Position numbers and translations under genes: made by a program | Origin: Doryteuthis pealeii | Lineage: Eukaryota > Mollusca > Cephalopoda > Myopsida > Loliginidae | Assembly (NCBI GenBank): GCA_023376005.1 | Contig: CM042143.1 | Span: forward strand, 80,187,991-80,251,990 | DNA: 64,000 nucleotides | Reading direction: 5' to 3' | The notes under the pieces: model-generated | What the model was told of the DNA's origin: nothing | Seen by the model: the letters and a program-made list of their open reading frames with translations, nothing else | Database searches by the model: none | In this document: positions 11,048-24,407 of the stretch, piece by piece | Position numbering within the stretch: the first letter of the stretch is position 1 | Layout: each line of letters opens with the position of its first letter

Positions 11048-11084
11048 AAACTTTTTTCGCTACAAACTATAGCGAAAAAAGTTT
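11048..11084. repeat. Perfect 15-bp hairpin
   Basis: AAACTTTTTTCGCTA (11048-11062) and TAGCGAAAAAAGTTT (11070-11084) are exact reverse complements with a 7-nt spacer. The run of T makes a terminator-like shape on both strands, but no gene ends here. Confidence 0.75.
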
Positions 11085-11338
11085 GTAAATTAGAATTATA
11101 ATGAATTAAGTAGAAAGAGATTGATTTTGATATTACATAAAAAAAGAGATTTTCTGTCATCCCCACAACTTCTCAACACCTTAGCTATTAATAGAATTTC
11201 AAGAATCAGGCCCATTTAAATTAAATTTGGTCAAACTTTCCATTTTCTAGAAATCTTGCAAAATGATTTAATGATTTTTTTAAAAAATTGGTCCTATTTC
11301 TTAAAAAAAAAAAATCAATTTTCTAATTTATCATTTAG

Positions 11339-11339
<1 letters not shown>

Positions 11340-11389
<50 letters not shown>

Positions 11390-11419
11390 TATATACATAT
11401 ATAAATGAAAACACACACA

Positions 11420-11454
<35 letters not shown>

Positions 11455-11476
11455 GAACACTAACACACATAAATGA

Positions 11477-11516
<40 letters not shown>
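11340..11516. repeat. Compound TA/CA/GT microsatellite
   Basis: TA runs at about 11341-11400 and 11479-11515 flank a CA-CGTG-GT block at 11410-11450. The words AATGAACACTAACACA occur twice around it and recall the core of the array at 12013-14076. Confidence 0.9.
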
Positions 11517-11517
<1 letters not shown>

Positions 11518-12012
11518 GAACACTAACACATACTTAAAGGAACGGATATATACATATGCGTATATATATTAGGCACTACCAAAGTAAAATCCGTATTTTA
11601 CAAAATGAATTTAACCGACCCGATTGAAAAAAAATTACTAAAAATCAGGAATTATCCGATTTTAATTAAATTTCCAGTGATGATTTATCGATGAATGAAT
11701 TTTTTGATGCATCAGTTATTTTATTTAAAAACGTTCCGATTTTTTTCAAGTCACTTAACTTTGACACCCTTTATTTTGGGGTTGAAAAATATCGGTTGAA
11801 ACTAATTACAGTATAAATAAAAAGACAAAAGACCGAAGGTGTACTATCCAGATAGAAAATAAGTACCGGAAATCGGAATATTAAATGTAAAATAAAAACT
11901 AAAAAAAATAATTGTTGGAGATCTTTTTTTTCTTTCTTTTTTTTTTTTACTCTTTTCTGGAATTGTTTAATTGGCTATTATCTTATCAAAGAAAAATATC
12001 CATGTACATATT

Positions 12013-12021
12013 TGTTTATAT

Positions 12022-12054
<33 letters not shown>

Positions 12055-13018
12055 CGGTATATAAATGAACAAATGCGCACACACACACATATATATATAG
12101 GTATATAAATGAACAAATGCACACATATATATGTATATATAAATGCACACATATATATGTATATATATAAAAGAACAAATGCACACATATATATGTATAG
12201 GTATATAAATAAATACACATATATATAGGTATATATATATATATAAATAAACACACATATATATTATATATATATAAATAAACAAATGCACACATATATA
12301 TGTATAGGTATATAAATAAACACACATTTATGTATAGGTATATATATATAAATAAACAAATGCACACACATATATGTATAGGTATATAAATGCACACACA
12401 CATATATATGTATAGATATATAAATGAACAAATGCACACTTACATATATTATCAAATACATATATATATATAAATATATAATGAACAAATGCACACTTAC
12501 ATATATTATATATAAATATATAAATGAACAAATGCACACTTACATATATATATATAAATATATAAATGAACAAATGCAACACTTACATATATATATATAA
12601 TATATAAATGAACAAATGCACACTTACATATATATATATATAAATATATAAATGAACAAATGCACACTTACATATATATATATAAATATATAATATGAAC
12701 AAATGCACATTACATATATATATATAAATATATAAATGAACAAACACACACACACATATTATATATATATAATATATAAATGAACAAATCATATATATAT
12801 ATATATAGATTATAAATGAACAAATGCACACACACACACATATATATATATATAGATATATAAATGAACAAATGCACACACACATATATATATATATATA
12901 TAGATATATAAATGAAACAAATGCACACACCACATATATATATATATATAGATATATAAATGAACAAATGCACACACACACACATATATATAATATATAG
13001 ATATAAAATGAACAAATG

Positions 13019-13050
<32 letters not shown>

Positions 13051-13286
13051 GATATATAAATGAACAAATGCACACACACACACATTATATATATATATAT
13101 AGATATATAAATGAACAAATGCACACACACACACATATATATTATATAGATATATAAATTGAAACAAATGCACACACAACACACATATATATATATATAG
13201 ATATATAAATGAACAAATGCACACACACACACACACACAATATATATATATATATATAGATAGATAGATTATATAATGAACAAATG

Positions 13287-13322
<36 letters not shown>

Positions 13323-13350
13323 GATAGATAGATATATAAATGAACAAATG

Positions 13351-13386
<36 letters not shown>

Positions 13387-13680
13387 GATAGATAGATATA
13401 TAAATGAACAAATGCACCACACACACACACATATATATAATATATATATAGAATATAAAATGAACAAATGCACACACACACACACACTATATATATATAT
13501 ATATATATAGATATTAAATGAACAAATGCACACACACACACACATATATATATATATTATATATATAAATGAACAAATGCACACACACACACACATATAT
13601 TTAATATATATAAATGAACAAATGCACACATACCACACATATATATATATATATATATAAATGAACAAATGCACACCATA

Positions 13681-13711
<31 letters not shown>

Positions 13712-13775
13712 AATGAACAAATGCACACACAACACACATATAATATATATATATATATATATAAATGAACAAATG

Positions 13776-13818
<43 letters not shown>

Positions 13819-13875
13819 ATGAACAAATGCACACACCACACACATATATATATATATATATAAATGAAACAAATG

Positions 13876-13916
<41 letters not shown>

Positions 13917-14076
13917 GAACAAATGCACACACACATATATATATATATATATATTATATTAATATATATATAATAATATAAATGGAACAAATGCACCCAC
14001 ATATTATATAATATATATATTATATATATATATATATATAAATGACAAATGCACGGCGGGACACACACCATATATA
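12013..14076. repeat. VNTR: AAATGAACAAATGCACAC core in TA/CA tracts
   Basis: About 40 copies of the core AAATGAACAAATGCACAC, each joined to the next by (CA)n(TA)n. Spacing is about 32-43 bp on the left, where CA blocks are 2-4 units long, and about 45-63 bp on the right, where CA blocks reach 8-11 units. Minus-strand frames lack stop codons over long distances (up to 449 codons) only because the unit has none; these are not proteins. Single-base indels inside cores increase after 13600. A lone core-like AACAAATGCACAC lies outside at about 14268. Confidence 0.95.
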
Positions 14077-15290
14077 TACTGGGGAAATATTAACATAATA
14101 ATAAAAAACAACTAATATTTATATATTAAAGGGACAAGAAAGAATTTATTGTATGGGCCCAAAAATGGTATAGCAGATTGCCACAGACTAGTTGGGATAG
14201 AAAGTAGAAATAATAAATAATTAATTAAAATTTATTATTATTTTATGATATGTATATGAAAAAATCGAACAAATGCACACAAATAAAAACCTGTATTTTT
14301 TTACATAAAATAATTTACGTTATTATTTATAGATATATATTGTAAAATATAAAAACCCCTTTTATGAACAACCTCCGAGAGAAGCCTTTACTAGCAACAA
14401 AACTATTTTTTTACCTTATTATTTTTCCAAAACTTTACAGGCTCTTTATGAATAAAAAGTCCTTACCAAATAAAAAAACCAAAATGCAAACCAACCAACC
14501 CACAACCCTACACCACATTATTGTATAGTGTGATAGATAATATATATATAACCGGGGGATGGGAAAACCCAAGTGGCAACACTTCAAAGTTTTTAGGGGG
14601 ATAAATATATATAATAATTATGGGGAAAACCACCTCAATGGGATGGGCACCAGCAACAATAAAATTTATTTTTATTATTTTTTGGTTTTTTATTATATAT
14701 TTCGACATCAACATATGTCTAAGCCAACAAAAAAAACACAAAAGGGAATAAAAAAATATGAAAATAAGAAGAAAAAAAAAAAAACGGGGAATAAATATAG
14801 AGAAATATAAATAAAAAAAAAAAATGAAACAAAAGAAATGAACCAAAACAAAAAAATAAATAAATAAAATCTATAATAAAAAATGGTAGCGAAATAAAAA
14901 AAAAAATGTGTATAAATAAAATAATAAAAATTGGGCCACTAGTACAAACATATTGAGATGCAACTTCTAATATTAAAAAGTTATATTATATAATATATAT
15001 AAAGTCGAATTTATTATAATGTATGAAAACAAAGTATTGAATGCAATATTTCTCAAATATATAAATATTATTAATAGGGTAATAAATAGATGGAAAAATT
15101 TTAGGGGGGAAAAAAATGGAAACCCAAAAAAGACAAACATAAATAAAAATACTTTTTTGTGATTTTATCATATAAATAAAGGTAAATAATAAAATTATTA
15201 ATAAATGAACCCAATGACCATGTTACAACTATTCACTAAATGACTAGGGTCTGATAAGAGGAATTTATTATTAATTAAATTAACATTAAT
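14077..15290. other. Low-confidence sequence next to assembly gap
   Basis: AT-rich, with many homopolymer runs and no recognised element. It lies between a long tandem array and an N gap, so base quality may be poor. Open frames at 14508-14846 and 14559-14810 are composed of A/T-rich codons and are not supported as genes. Confidence 0.6.
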
Positions 15291-15390
15291 NNNNNNNNNN
15301 NNNNNNNNNNNNNNNNNNNNNNNNNNNNNNNNNNNNNNNNNNNNNNNNNNNNNNNNNNNNNNNNNNNNNNNNNNNNNNNNNNNNNNNNNN
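15291..15390. other. Assembly gap, 100 N
   Basis: Exactly 100 N, the customary placeholder for a gap of unknown size. The true distance across it is unknown. Confidence 0.98.
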
Positions 15391-15911
15391 GGCGGGGGAA
15401 AAAAAACTATCTGAAAATAAAACAAATTAATCGACAAGGCAACAAATATATATACACATTAACCAATATCACCTAGCTGCGGCATCGGACCGTTTGTGTG
15501 CTGGTTTTCTTCTCTAACCATATATCAATAAGGGGCCAGTCGTTGGTGTATTGTGTGACTGTCGGAGAAAGACTTCGAAAATTTAAAACATTTAACGACA
15601 AAGTAAATATATATTACACCAGACTGTTAATTCACCCATGGAGCGGCGCTTAGGTTTGTGACGCAAAGAATAAGAAGATCGGTTGATTTGGGTAGACTGT
15701 GAACGCCAATGATTTGTGGCAGAAGATCCGTGCTGAAAGGAGTAAAAAATAATTTTGAAACTGATATACAGACAGGCAGAATACTATATATATATGCTTG
15801 TTTCTCTCCTGTTTTGACTATTTAGTTTACTTTCGCAGATTTCGATAGGTTTCATATTCCCGCTCATATAGTAGACATTATCGTTTATTTCAGCACAAGC
15901 CTGAGAACTCA

Positions 15912-16253
15912 ATGCAAGATACTTTTTTTACTGGGGCGATTTTCACATCGGGCATCCACCAATGGAAAGCTCAATCAATGGCATCAACGGAGCTAACGCT
16001 TAAAAAAAACGCTCCCCTTTTCTCACCCTGCGATGCCGGCACGTGGCTCGACACATGGCTACCATGCGCGTTTCTAAGTAATCATGTATCAATGGATTTT
16101 AATATCCATCTATACGTCTATATAATAGACAGATGCCTCGCTCCCGGTCGTTGTACCCGTATGGTTAACCAACACATAACAACACTCACGTACATGCTTA
16201 CGCGTCACACGCGCTTGTACCAACATCCCTACAATTTCAAAACCCTTGCATGA
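15912..16253 (+). other. Unassigned open frame, coding doubtful
   Basis: 113 codons in a stretch of higher GC content than its surroundings. The frame has a mixed composition but no motif, signal peptide or membrane segment I recognise. Upstream and downstream are AT-rich repeats. It could be an exon, a relic or chance. Confidence 0.15.
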
Positions 16254-18640
16254 ATGCCCGCTCACGGACTGTAAGGCCCATAAGATCACCATATATTATA
16301 TATAGATAGTCGTATAAATTGATATTACTATATATATACTATACGATATCATATTATATATACTAATACTATAATAGATAGAGAAACAGGTCACCATAGT
16401 GCCCGCTTGTCTGGTCTACGTTGTCCAAACTTACTTAGACCTACAATGTGCTCCATCACTGGTAGTGAGCGTATTCATTCTTATTAGTAAATAAACACAA
16501 TAACTGTTATATAATAATATACTATATACATATCATACTATATATATATAATTCATATATATCATTGAAATCTAAGTATACCTTAGCACTCTGCTTCTAA
16601 TTTGCTTCATTTTTTTTTCTTTTTATTTTTTATTAGAGTATGGTGCATAGATTGTTCTGAAAGATACGTTTTTGGCCATTTTGTGATATTCTCCTTTTAT
16701 TCTGATCAAATTTGTCAAAAAGGAAAAAAAGATCTCTTTTTTTCTTGTGGTTTTTTAAGAACCTCGTGAATTTCTAGTGGCAATTGCAGCGCGCATCGCA
16801 GAAGGAACCCGAGTCGACTGCAGATCAAAAACTGTCAAGCAACATTCGCTAGAAATTGGCTTATCACGTCTGCGAATTTTCAAATTGCAAATTATGTCGG
16901 ATCGTCGGGGTGAAGGAGAACGTGAGTGTTTGGCCTCGGCTTGGCAGGCGCAGAGAGAGGCGGAGGCTGTTGAGAATAAATGATTGCCGTGGTGCTAGGG
17001 AGAAGTAAGAAGGCAAGGTTAATAATGTTAAGCATTTTTACTTGAAAAGAAAAATATAAATGCTACATGGTGAAAACCCGAAATTGACAGCATTCCAAAA
17101 ATCGTCGAGTTTGACTGAATCCTGACCTGCAAAAAGTTATAGTTTATTTTTTATTATTTTATTTACATTTTATTTTGCAGATATAGCTTACCACTAAACA
17201 TACTAAATAATATCCAATCAGAGAAAACCGTACATTTGCAAATATACACAGTCGCATCTAACTTATGTGTCCGGTCAGGGTATGTTAAAACATTTTTGCG
17301 CACACCTGCCACACACATTTATTACGTATCCAAAATTTTCAAAATAGATATCAATAACCATATCATATCTGCATCAATGATTATAGAAACCAACTACTCA
17401 TTGTGATGATAATATTCATAGTATTATATATATATAAATATGTATTATAATACATAATATAAATTGAAACAAACTATTATGAGACTGAAGAGAGGGGTGA
17501 AGAGAGAAAAGGCATATGGATAATGACATTTTGAAAAATTGAGACCGTTCTCCTTTTTTAAACCTCAAATCTATTACGTAACTTAAAGGACCCGAAAAAA
17601 AAAATTCAAATGAACATCTTGGGGACTCTGTATTTATCATTTAATAATAATGTGTGTGTGTGTGCTTATATTTAAACTTTTTATTTTATTATGATATACG
17701 TTGATTTACAAATTGTCAAAATATAAATTTCGACAACTGATATTAGGTCTATTATTATTTATATATATTGCGCTGCAATTATTACGCGTGATTCCGCGAA
17801 TTCCACAGCGTATTAGTATTGTTAATAATGTCAAGATTTGGTTAAAATTAAGTTTATTTCAAAGAATATTGCATATACTCTAATGCCAAAAGATCTAAGA
17901 CGTTTCCTCGTGGTGTAGATGACCTTAGTCATCCATTTTACTAACTGAATTAGTGACGTTCTGATCTCTCGCTGGAGCCTCGTACTTGGACCTATGTCCA
18001 TTTCGAATTACAAAATATGTAATTAGGCTTCACACAATTTTTTTAGAAAGGGTTGAGTAGGGAAAATAAACAAATGATGTTACTGTGAATAGAAAATCAT
18101 AAATGATTTGAAATATTTTCTAATTATACATTAATAATAGAATTATATTCACACAATAGAAAAATTTTGTATCGTCAATGGAATTATATGCCATAGCAGT
18201 TGGTTATCTTGCTTATATAGATGCGTTACTTTTATATCAAAACGTTCTTTCGTTAATTTACTTCCTTAGAAAAGGTCTCACAGTTTTTGACTGAATTGAC
18301 GAGACAGACAGGCAGAGAGGACCGCCGTTATACAGCACCAAAAGTTTTGTGTGGCCCTTTTTTTTTGCGGGGCAGAGGGTCACCACTATTATTATTTACA
18401 ACACATCCACTCCTGCACTGAATTGAGGATGGTGCACAGGCGTGTCAACTCTATATCAGTTGGTTTTTATTTTTGTTGTTTTGATGTTTGTTTGTGAGTG
18501 TTTTTGTTTGGGTTGTTTGTTTTTTTGTTTTTTTTTTGTTTTTTTTTTGGGGGGGGTGCTCAATTATATTAGCGGACTTTTGTTTATTAAACATGTGTAA
18601 GTAAAATAATATTATTTATACGGTATGATTATTTGATTTT
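16254..18640. other. Unassigned AT-rich sequence
   Basis: Short TA-rich patches at 16295-16380, 16500-16560 and 17425-17460. An open frame at about 16759-16983 (GC-richer, Arg/Glu/Ala-rich end) has no recognisable domain. A T-rich stretch at 18465-18556 ends in a run of eight G. Confidence 0.45.
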
Positions 18641-18644
18641 TCAC

Positions 18645-18840
18645 GTTTATTGTTATATACCTTACACAGCGCCGAGTGCCCTCCGCCCTCTTCAGCTGTG
18701 GTTCTTGTCGAACTCTATAGCACTTTACGAACTTTCGAACCGAACCTTTATTCAATCCACGGAGTAGACTGTTTTTCATTCCGCTATACCAATGACCGGT
18801 ACAAGGGTTAAGCTATGTTAAGAAACACACCAGACCGAAA
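18645..18840 (-). repeat. Dispersed repeat J, degraded copy
   Basis: It shares AACTTTATTCAATCCA-type words, a GTA-GACTGTT/GTATCCTGTT segment and GGGTTAAGCTATGTTAA with 45105-45330. The minus strand has CAGCTGAAGAGGGCGGAGGG at 18680-18699, which corresponds to the CTGAAGAAGGCC segment of the other copy, a hammerhead-core lookalike. Confidence 0.5.
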
Positions 18841-19879
18841 ATTGTGCATTATTAACAATAAAGATGAAGTACAAACAGTTCCAAAAATCCAGAATTATCT
18901 AGCCCAGCTATATAAAATAAAATAAAGACAAATAGTATTTTGGGCATATATATGTTATTTAAGAAGGTTAAAAATTGAAACTCAAGTGCAAAGCCCAACC
19001 TCCCTCCTCTCATTCTTATGAGGTTCTTATTCAACATTCATCTTTACAGTCATTTCTTTACAATGGACAAGCTACTAATGAGAATGGATACTACAGAGTT
19101 AAAGGTAATTATATCAAAAGAGACCACCTACTAATCCTCAAAAGAAAGGTGATACTGTGGGTCTATTATATTGGGATTTGAAAATCGTCTGCTATTTGAA
19201 ATCTTATTTGGAGAACTAAACGAGTTTCAAATAATTTCTCTACTTCTTCGTAGAATTCAATTAGAAATAAAACTACAATTTGATAAAAAAGTGTTCCTCG
19301 AGATAAAAGATAAAGAACATTACTTTTCAGTCTGAAATTGTGAGGAATCAGAAACTGTTTGGTTTCTGTTGATTGTGCAGGAGAAAGAATCCTCTTAGGC
19401 TGTGATATATCTTTTAAAACACTATATTCTTCTCGCTTAATATCTACTCTTAAGTGCTGCTTAGAGGATCACCCCCTATCTCTTCTATTTGGAAAGAAGG
19501 TTTAAGATGTCAAGTTTTTTTTTTTTTTTTATGGTGCCTGGTGCGAAACCTTATAACGTGCGAAAGCCGACGGGCCATAATGACAGTTTTGCCGCCACCA
19601 CTCCGAAGAGTGTCACTTCCTTTTAGGTGCCTATGTTAAACCCACCTTGTTGTTCATATTAGTTCTTCCACCATGTTGGGATGAGTTACAATTAACGCGT
19701 CTTTCCGCTATTCCCCAAACACACGCACACAGCATCTGCCTATTATCATTGATTCCATCATTGCACAGGTAAAAAGTTATGAAAAAACCAATACATTTCC
19801 CTGGAGATTGCTGAAGGCACCTTGGAACTCTTTTTTATGGCAGAATAAGAAAGATGAAAAAATAGATTATAAAATCATG

Positions 19880-20160
19880 ATCGATCGGATGATTGATCAA
19901 TAGATTAAATTGATTTATAACGCATGTCAACTCATCTAGGGTATTTTATGTCTAGAGTTTAGGGAATCGCGTTCATTGTTCGTTCATAATTTTTATTTTT
20001 TTGCACACGAATAAACTTAAACAATCTATTTGTTACCCTAATAGTTACTTCCAATCAGGTCAGGTTGAATGTGGAGTAACGACAGTTGAAGAGGTAACTC
20101 TCCACTCTTACAGACTCCAGAACTAGACCCCACACCAGTTGAGTTTTGTTTAATGACCAG
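19880..20160 (-). repeat. Family D, diverged copy
   Basis: The plus strand reads GCATGTCAACTCATCTAGGG, AGGGAATCGCGTTCATTGTT and GACCCCACACCAG; the first two are the complements of the tail and GAACACGAATCCCT words of the copy at 5540. Orientation is therefore minus. Confidence 0.5.
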
Positions 20161-20717
20161 AACACCGCTATTTTACTTCTTATGCCCTCTGTAGAGATAC
20201 TAACAGTCTGCGTATTTTTAGCCCCACAGACAAGGGTGCTGTGTGAAATTATTTGAAGTTGCGTGAAAGATTGGCTAATATTTAGTCGAAGTAAATAGGT
20301 TGTAAAAAAAAAAGTCTTTAGTTTTAATGAACGAGCTGTTTTAATTATCTACCAACCTCTCTCTCTCACACACACAAGGCTGCCCCCATAAGTTCAAAAA
20401 TCTACCGAGAAAAAGATTAACGGAAAAGTAGGTGAATCTTTTGAAGTAATTCCGTTGGGAGTTTGTGTGTGGTAGCCAAAGCTTATCATTGATTTAATGC
20501 TTGCTGTTCAAATCTCAAACTTTGGTTAACAGCGCGCCCGCCGTGCTGTGTAGTGGGAGGGGAATTCCCTCAAGTACAAAAGCTGAAAAATCTAATTATT
20601 TGGTTTTACTTTTATACTTTTTTTAAAATCATGAATGAAAAATAATCATAGTTTCGACTAGAAAATTTCAGGGCAAAAATTAAAATTTGTGAGCCATTTC
20701 ATATAAAAAAGTAAGTT

Positions 20718-20961
20718 AAAGTCAACGGCGGCCTAAAGCGATATTCACCAGTGCAGGCCTATCCCCTTTTCAATGCGCTAGGACAAAGGAGATTGTTTTA
20801 GTCTATCTGAGGTGGCAGCGCTACACCTACCATCAGCTCCTTTACTTTACCGCACAGGTGCCCTGTGCTACTCATACGCTGAGTTAGGCGAGGCCTGTAT
20901 CGAACTAGGACCTTGTGGTTTCTAGCCGAACGCTCTACGGACTGAGCTAAACCGGCCCACT
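20718..20961 (-). repeat. SINE-A, full length
   Basis: Head GGGCCGGTTTAGCTCAGTCC at 20961 and body with GGAGCTGATGGTAGGTGTAG. Several one-base insertions and deletions relative to 2433-2690, so older or less accurately sequenced. Confidence 0.85.
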
Positions 20962-21069
20962 TATAATAATATTTTTTTATTAAATACTTTTTGTTATAAA
21001 TTATTTATCTATTTTTGATTATTTAATTGATTTTAACGTCTTATCAAATTAGGTTATTTTATACTTAGA

Positions 21070-21375
21070 AAGTTAGGAACCGCAATTCATTGTACGTTTC
21101 ATATTTACATTTGTCTAGTTGTTTTTTTGTGTTTTTTAAGTGTTTTGATGGTTCTTGCATGCTGCTTTTGAACACGGTTCTATAGAATATGAAATTTTTA
21201 AATCTATCTATTCATCCATGATGGGATCCATAACAGGTACTACCACATCGAGTTTTGACCTGGGGAGGAATCAGCATGATTAAGGGTACTCTGCACTCTC
21301 CAGCATATCCAGAAACTGGAGCCGTCACCATCAGATGCAGTTTAGCTGTTTCATTACAAAGGACACTTTATTTAT
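21070..21375 (-). repeat. Family D copy
   Basis: The plus strand has ATTCATTGTACGTTTCATAT, TATAGAATATGAA, CCATAACAGGTACTACCAC, TTTTGACCTGGGGAGG and CACCATCAGATGCAGTTTAG, the complements of family D sense words. Longest contiguous copy after 5540-5800. Confidence 0.6.
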
Positions 21376-22680
21376 TTTGTTATCAATATCTTTTATATTT
21401 TAATGTCAGTTGCGTTATTTGATATTTTCGTCTTGCCTGCCTATATTTTCATATATTTAATTTAAATCTATAGCATCATAATTAATCATATTTAAACACA
21501 TTAATTAACAATATAAATACATATATACTGTCTCTTCTTGTTACTCCCTAAAATTTCCGGTATTTTGTTTATCTTTTTTAATTCTCATTTCTTTTTTTAT
21601 TTGATTGTTTGTATTCCACACTTATTTCTATTCTTTTTTTATTGTGTGGATTTTTCTCGTTATTGTTTTTTTTTTTTTTTAATTTTATATAAGCTTTTTT
21701 ATTTTAAATTTTTGTTATTTGTGTGTGTATGTCTGTGCTGTATATATGATGCGCATTTGTGTTCTATTATGTGGTGCGCATCATGCTGCTGTTTCATATA
21801 CTTAACTGTTTACGAAAAGCTTGCAGTTCTAATTTCAAAATTTGATATGTGATCTTCCCGGGTTTTTCCCTTCCATCCTTATTCCATTTATTCCATTTTT
21901 CTTCCGTAATATTCCTTTCGACCTCTACAAGCATCCAACCTTTTTTCTCATTAAATCCTTTCTTCTTCTTTCACCCTTCTTAAAAATCCCATCTTTGTCT
22001 TTCATACACTTCTTAAAATCCCAATTTTTTTTTCACAACATATCTCTTACTTTTCTATTCATCATTCGTCGTCATCTTCCCTCTCCTTTCATTTAAGTAG
22101 ATATTTGTTTTTACCCCTTCCAATTCGCCAAAACTACAAAAGAACCGTAATTGACGTTCAGCAAGCAGCCAGCAGATTTCTTCCTTTCTTTTTCATTTTG
22201 TCATGCTATAAACTATTTGCTATTTTTACGGCTTCATTCAGAAAAATGAAAAGACGTAGCAAAAATGTTAATTTTCAATATATTCTTTACTTATTTGAAT
22301 GCATCCTTTTTTGGAGTTGAAGGATTTTTTTAATTCCATACATTTTTTGTTTGTTTCTTTTTTCTTTCACCAGTTGGAGCTTGTTTTAGAGATTTCCCTT
22401 TCGTTGTTTTAGATTGGATGCTTTTTTATTTTATTTTAAATTTTTTTCTTCTTTCTTTTATTTACTTTGAAAAAAATTTCTCTTGACAAGTTAATTGGCA
22501 TGAAATATGCAGAGCAATCTTTTGCAAAATGTTTCTTTAACTTGATTTGATAATTCTTTGCCTTACATACAATTATATAACCACACACACCATAAATTCC
22601 TTTACACATATTACCGAATGCATGCGTTGCGTTTAGTCAGTGAATTATATTGATAAATGAATATCCACATCATCTTAACG
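21376..22680. other. T-rich unassigned sequence
   Basis: Plus strand strongly T-rich; open frames at 21538-21852, 21842-22096 and 22105-22320 are Phe/Leu/Ile/Ser-rich by composition and have no recognisable motif. I see no gene. Confidence 0.5.
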
Positions 22681-22682
22681 CA

Positions 22683-22862
22683 CCACACACACACACACAC
22701 ACACACACCACAACAATATATATTAATATATATATAGTGCGTGTACATAACACTTTTAAGATAGTGCACAGATATTACATTGACTTAGACAGAGTGCTAG
22801 GAGCAACACTTGATCCTAAGTAGAGCTTCGAAATACTATTCATTCTCCACACACACACACAC

Positions 22863-22911
<49 letters not shown>

Positions 22912-22913
22912 TA
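22683..22913. repeat. Two CA/TA microsatellites
   Basis: (CA)n with a TA-rich end at 22683-22737, and (CA)n(CATA)n(TA)n at 22850-22913. Confidence 0.9.
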
Positions 22914-22979
22914 TATCACCAGGTCTGCCGACAGCATGCATCCCCTGACACACACACTTTCTCTTTCTCTCACTAACCC

Positions 22980-23350
22980 GTCCCTATAGGTCCTGGCTCT
23001 TGGTAGGTTCTTCTAGACAGCACATATGTGTCAACAGAACTGGTTAAGTTTTTGCTGATCGCGTTGAACACTGGGTGTCAATGCGTAGGAAGTCCATAGG
23101 GAGAATGTTGCTTTTCAGTTCGTCCTTACTTTCCCAGGTTGCCCGACACGTTGTGTTCGTCTCACTTGGTGTATTTTTGTGATTGTAAAATTAAGTGTCC
23201 GTGCAACTTGTTGTTTTGTAGACATTGCTCCAGGTTTGCTTGAAAACATCACGTAGATCCTTGTGTAGTCCCATCAACCTTTTCTCTAAGCGTTTCGTAA
23301 AGTCTAAGTGCTGTAGACATGCAGTAGTAACTGGCAGCGGCTACAGCTTG
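22980..23350 (-). pseudogene. Retroelement-like coding relic, copy 1
   Basis: It aligns by eye with 37015-37434. Read on the minus strand with frameshifts, both give a segment like KNLPRARTYRD / EDLPKSNDQ preceded by a Cys-containing C.DTG-like stretch. This resembles the C-terminal tail of LINE ORF2-like proteins I recall from cephalopod genomes (DTG...LP.AM.DR..WR). Stops and frameshifts show that it is dead. Which family it belongs to is inference. Confidence 0.35.
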
Positions 23351-23556
23351 GAAAACTTATATGGTCGATAACCTGTCGATCAGTTCAGGCTATTAACCTA
23401 TGCGATGTTCGACATCGGTTTCAGTAGATGAGGAATAATTGCTACCGATGGCTTGCTGAGCAATGATACTAATCTAGGTAAAATGCACAGATACTTGATT
23501 ATTGATTCGTAGATTGCCCGATCCATACATAAATAATCACATTTTTTACGGTATTA

Positions 23557-23863
23557 TGATGTATATGTGTGTGTGTGTGAGTGTATATGTGTGTAGAGAA
23601 TAGTAGTGCTGAGAGTACCTATGTAAGTGTTGTGGAAGATGGATGTGTATATATAATGTCGAGTGTATATATGTTATATGTGTGTGTGTAGTGGTATATA
23701 TGTATATGGTGTGTGTGTATATATGCTATAGTGTTTGTATGTATGATGTATGTATATATGTGTGGTGAGTGTATGTGGTAGATATATGTGTAGAGTGTAT
23801 GTGTGTAATATATGTGTGAGTATGTGTGTGTGTGTGAGTGGTATATATGGTGTGTGTATGCGT
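23557..23863. repeat. Degenerate TG/TA-rich tract
   Basis: About 300 bp of irregular TATATGTGTG and GTGTGTGAGTG words, almost entirely alternating purine and pyrimidine. It was probably an old compound microsatellite. Confidence 0.85.
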
Positions 23864-23961
23864 GGTTAAATTCCTAATACTATGCAATAAGTAAATACAT
23901 TAATCTATTCTTTCAAATATATATTGTATCAACATCCGATACATGTACATTGTAGTTTACA

Positions 23962-23981
23962 CCACACACACACACATACAC

Positions 23982-24018
<37 letters not shown>
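23962..24018. repeat. (CA)n(TA)n microsatellite
   Basis: A CA run, a CATA joint, then about 20 TA units with one deletion. Confidence 0.9.
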
Positions 24019-24024
<6 letters not shown>

Positions 24025-24334
24025 ACTGATTGTGTATATGTTACCGTGCAGCGCTCATTCTCGCATCAATGTCGTACACAGAGTAGCATGTATCTTTATA
24101 AATTTTTAAAATTTTTATTGTTGTTTCTTTGCTTGGTCTATTTGTGAGTATTTTATTCATTTTTTTTTGTATGTGCGTTAAATTTTTGAGAAAATATTTT
24201 AAGTAAATTTTCCTTATTTATTTTTTTTCAACTTTGTTTCTTTTCTTTTTTAAAAAATTTTATTTGTTTCAAAAAATTCCCTTAGTGATGTAGGAGAAAC
24301 CCAAGTTGCTTTTTAGATAATCTATTTCTTTCCA

Positions 24335-24407
24335 TCATATATATAATATATATATAATATACTTAATATATAATATATTACTATATATAATATATATATA
24401 TATATGG
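24335..24407. repeat. TA-rich imperfect tract
   Basis: TATATAATATATA repeats interrupted by CTTAA and CTA. Confidence 0.85.

Noticed and set aside
12583..13932. 449-codon minus-strand open frame
   Set aside because: It is a translation of the VNTR unit, which has no stop codon in the minus frames; all three frames are open and the product is only I, Y, C, V, H, S, F, L and similar residues.
12058..14060. CRISPR array
   Set aside because: Repeats are linked by simple CA/TA tracts and not by unique spacers, and the DNA is clearly eukaryotic.
16777..16983. Helitron-like N-terminal fragment
   Set aside because: The Arg/Glu/Ala-rich end is only vaguely similar, and no helicase or Rep motif is present.
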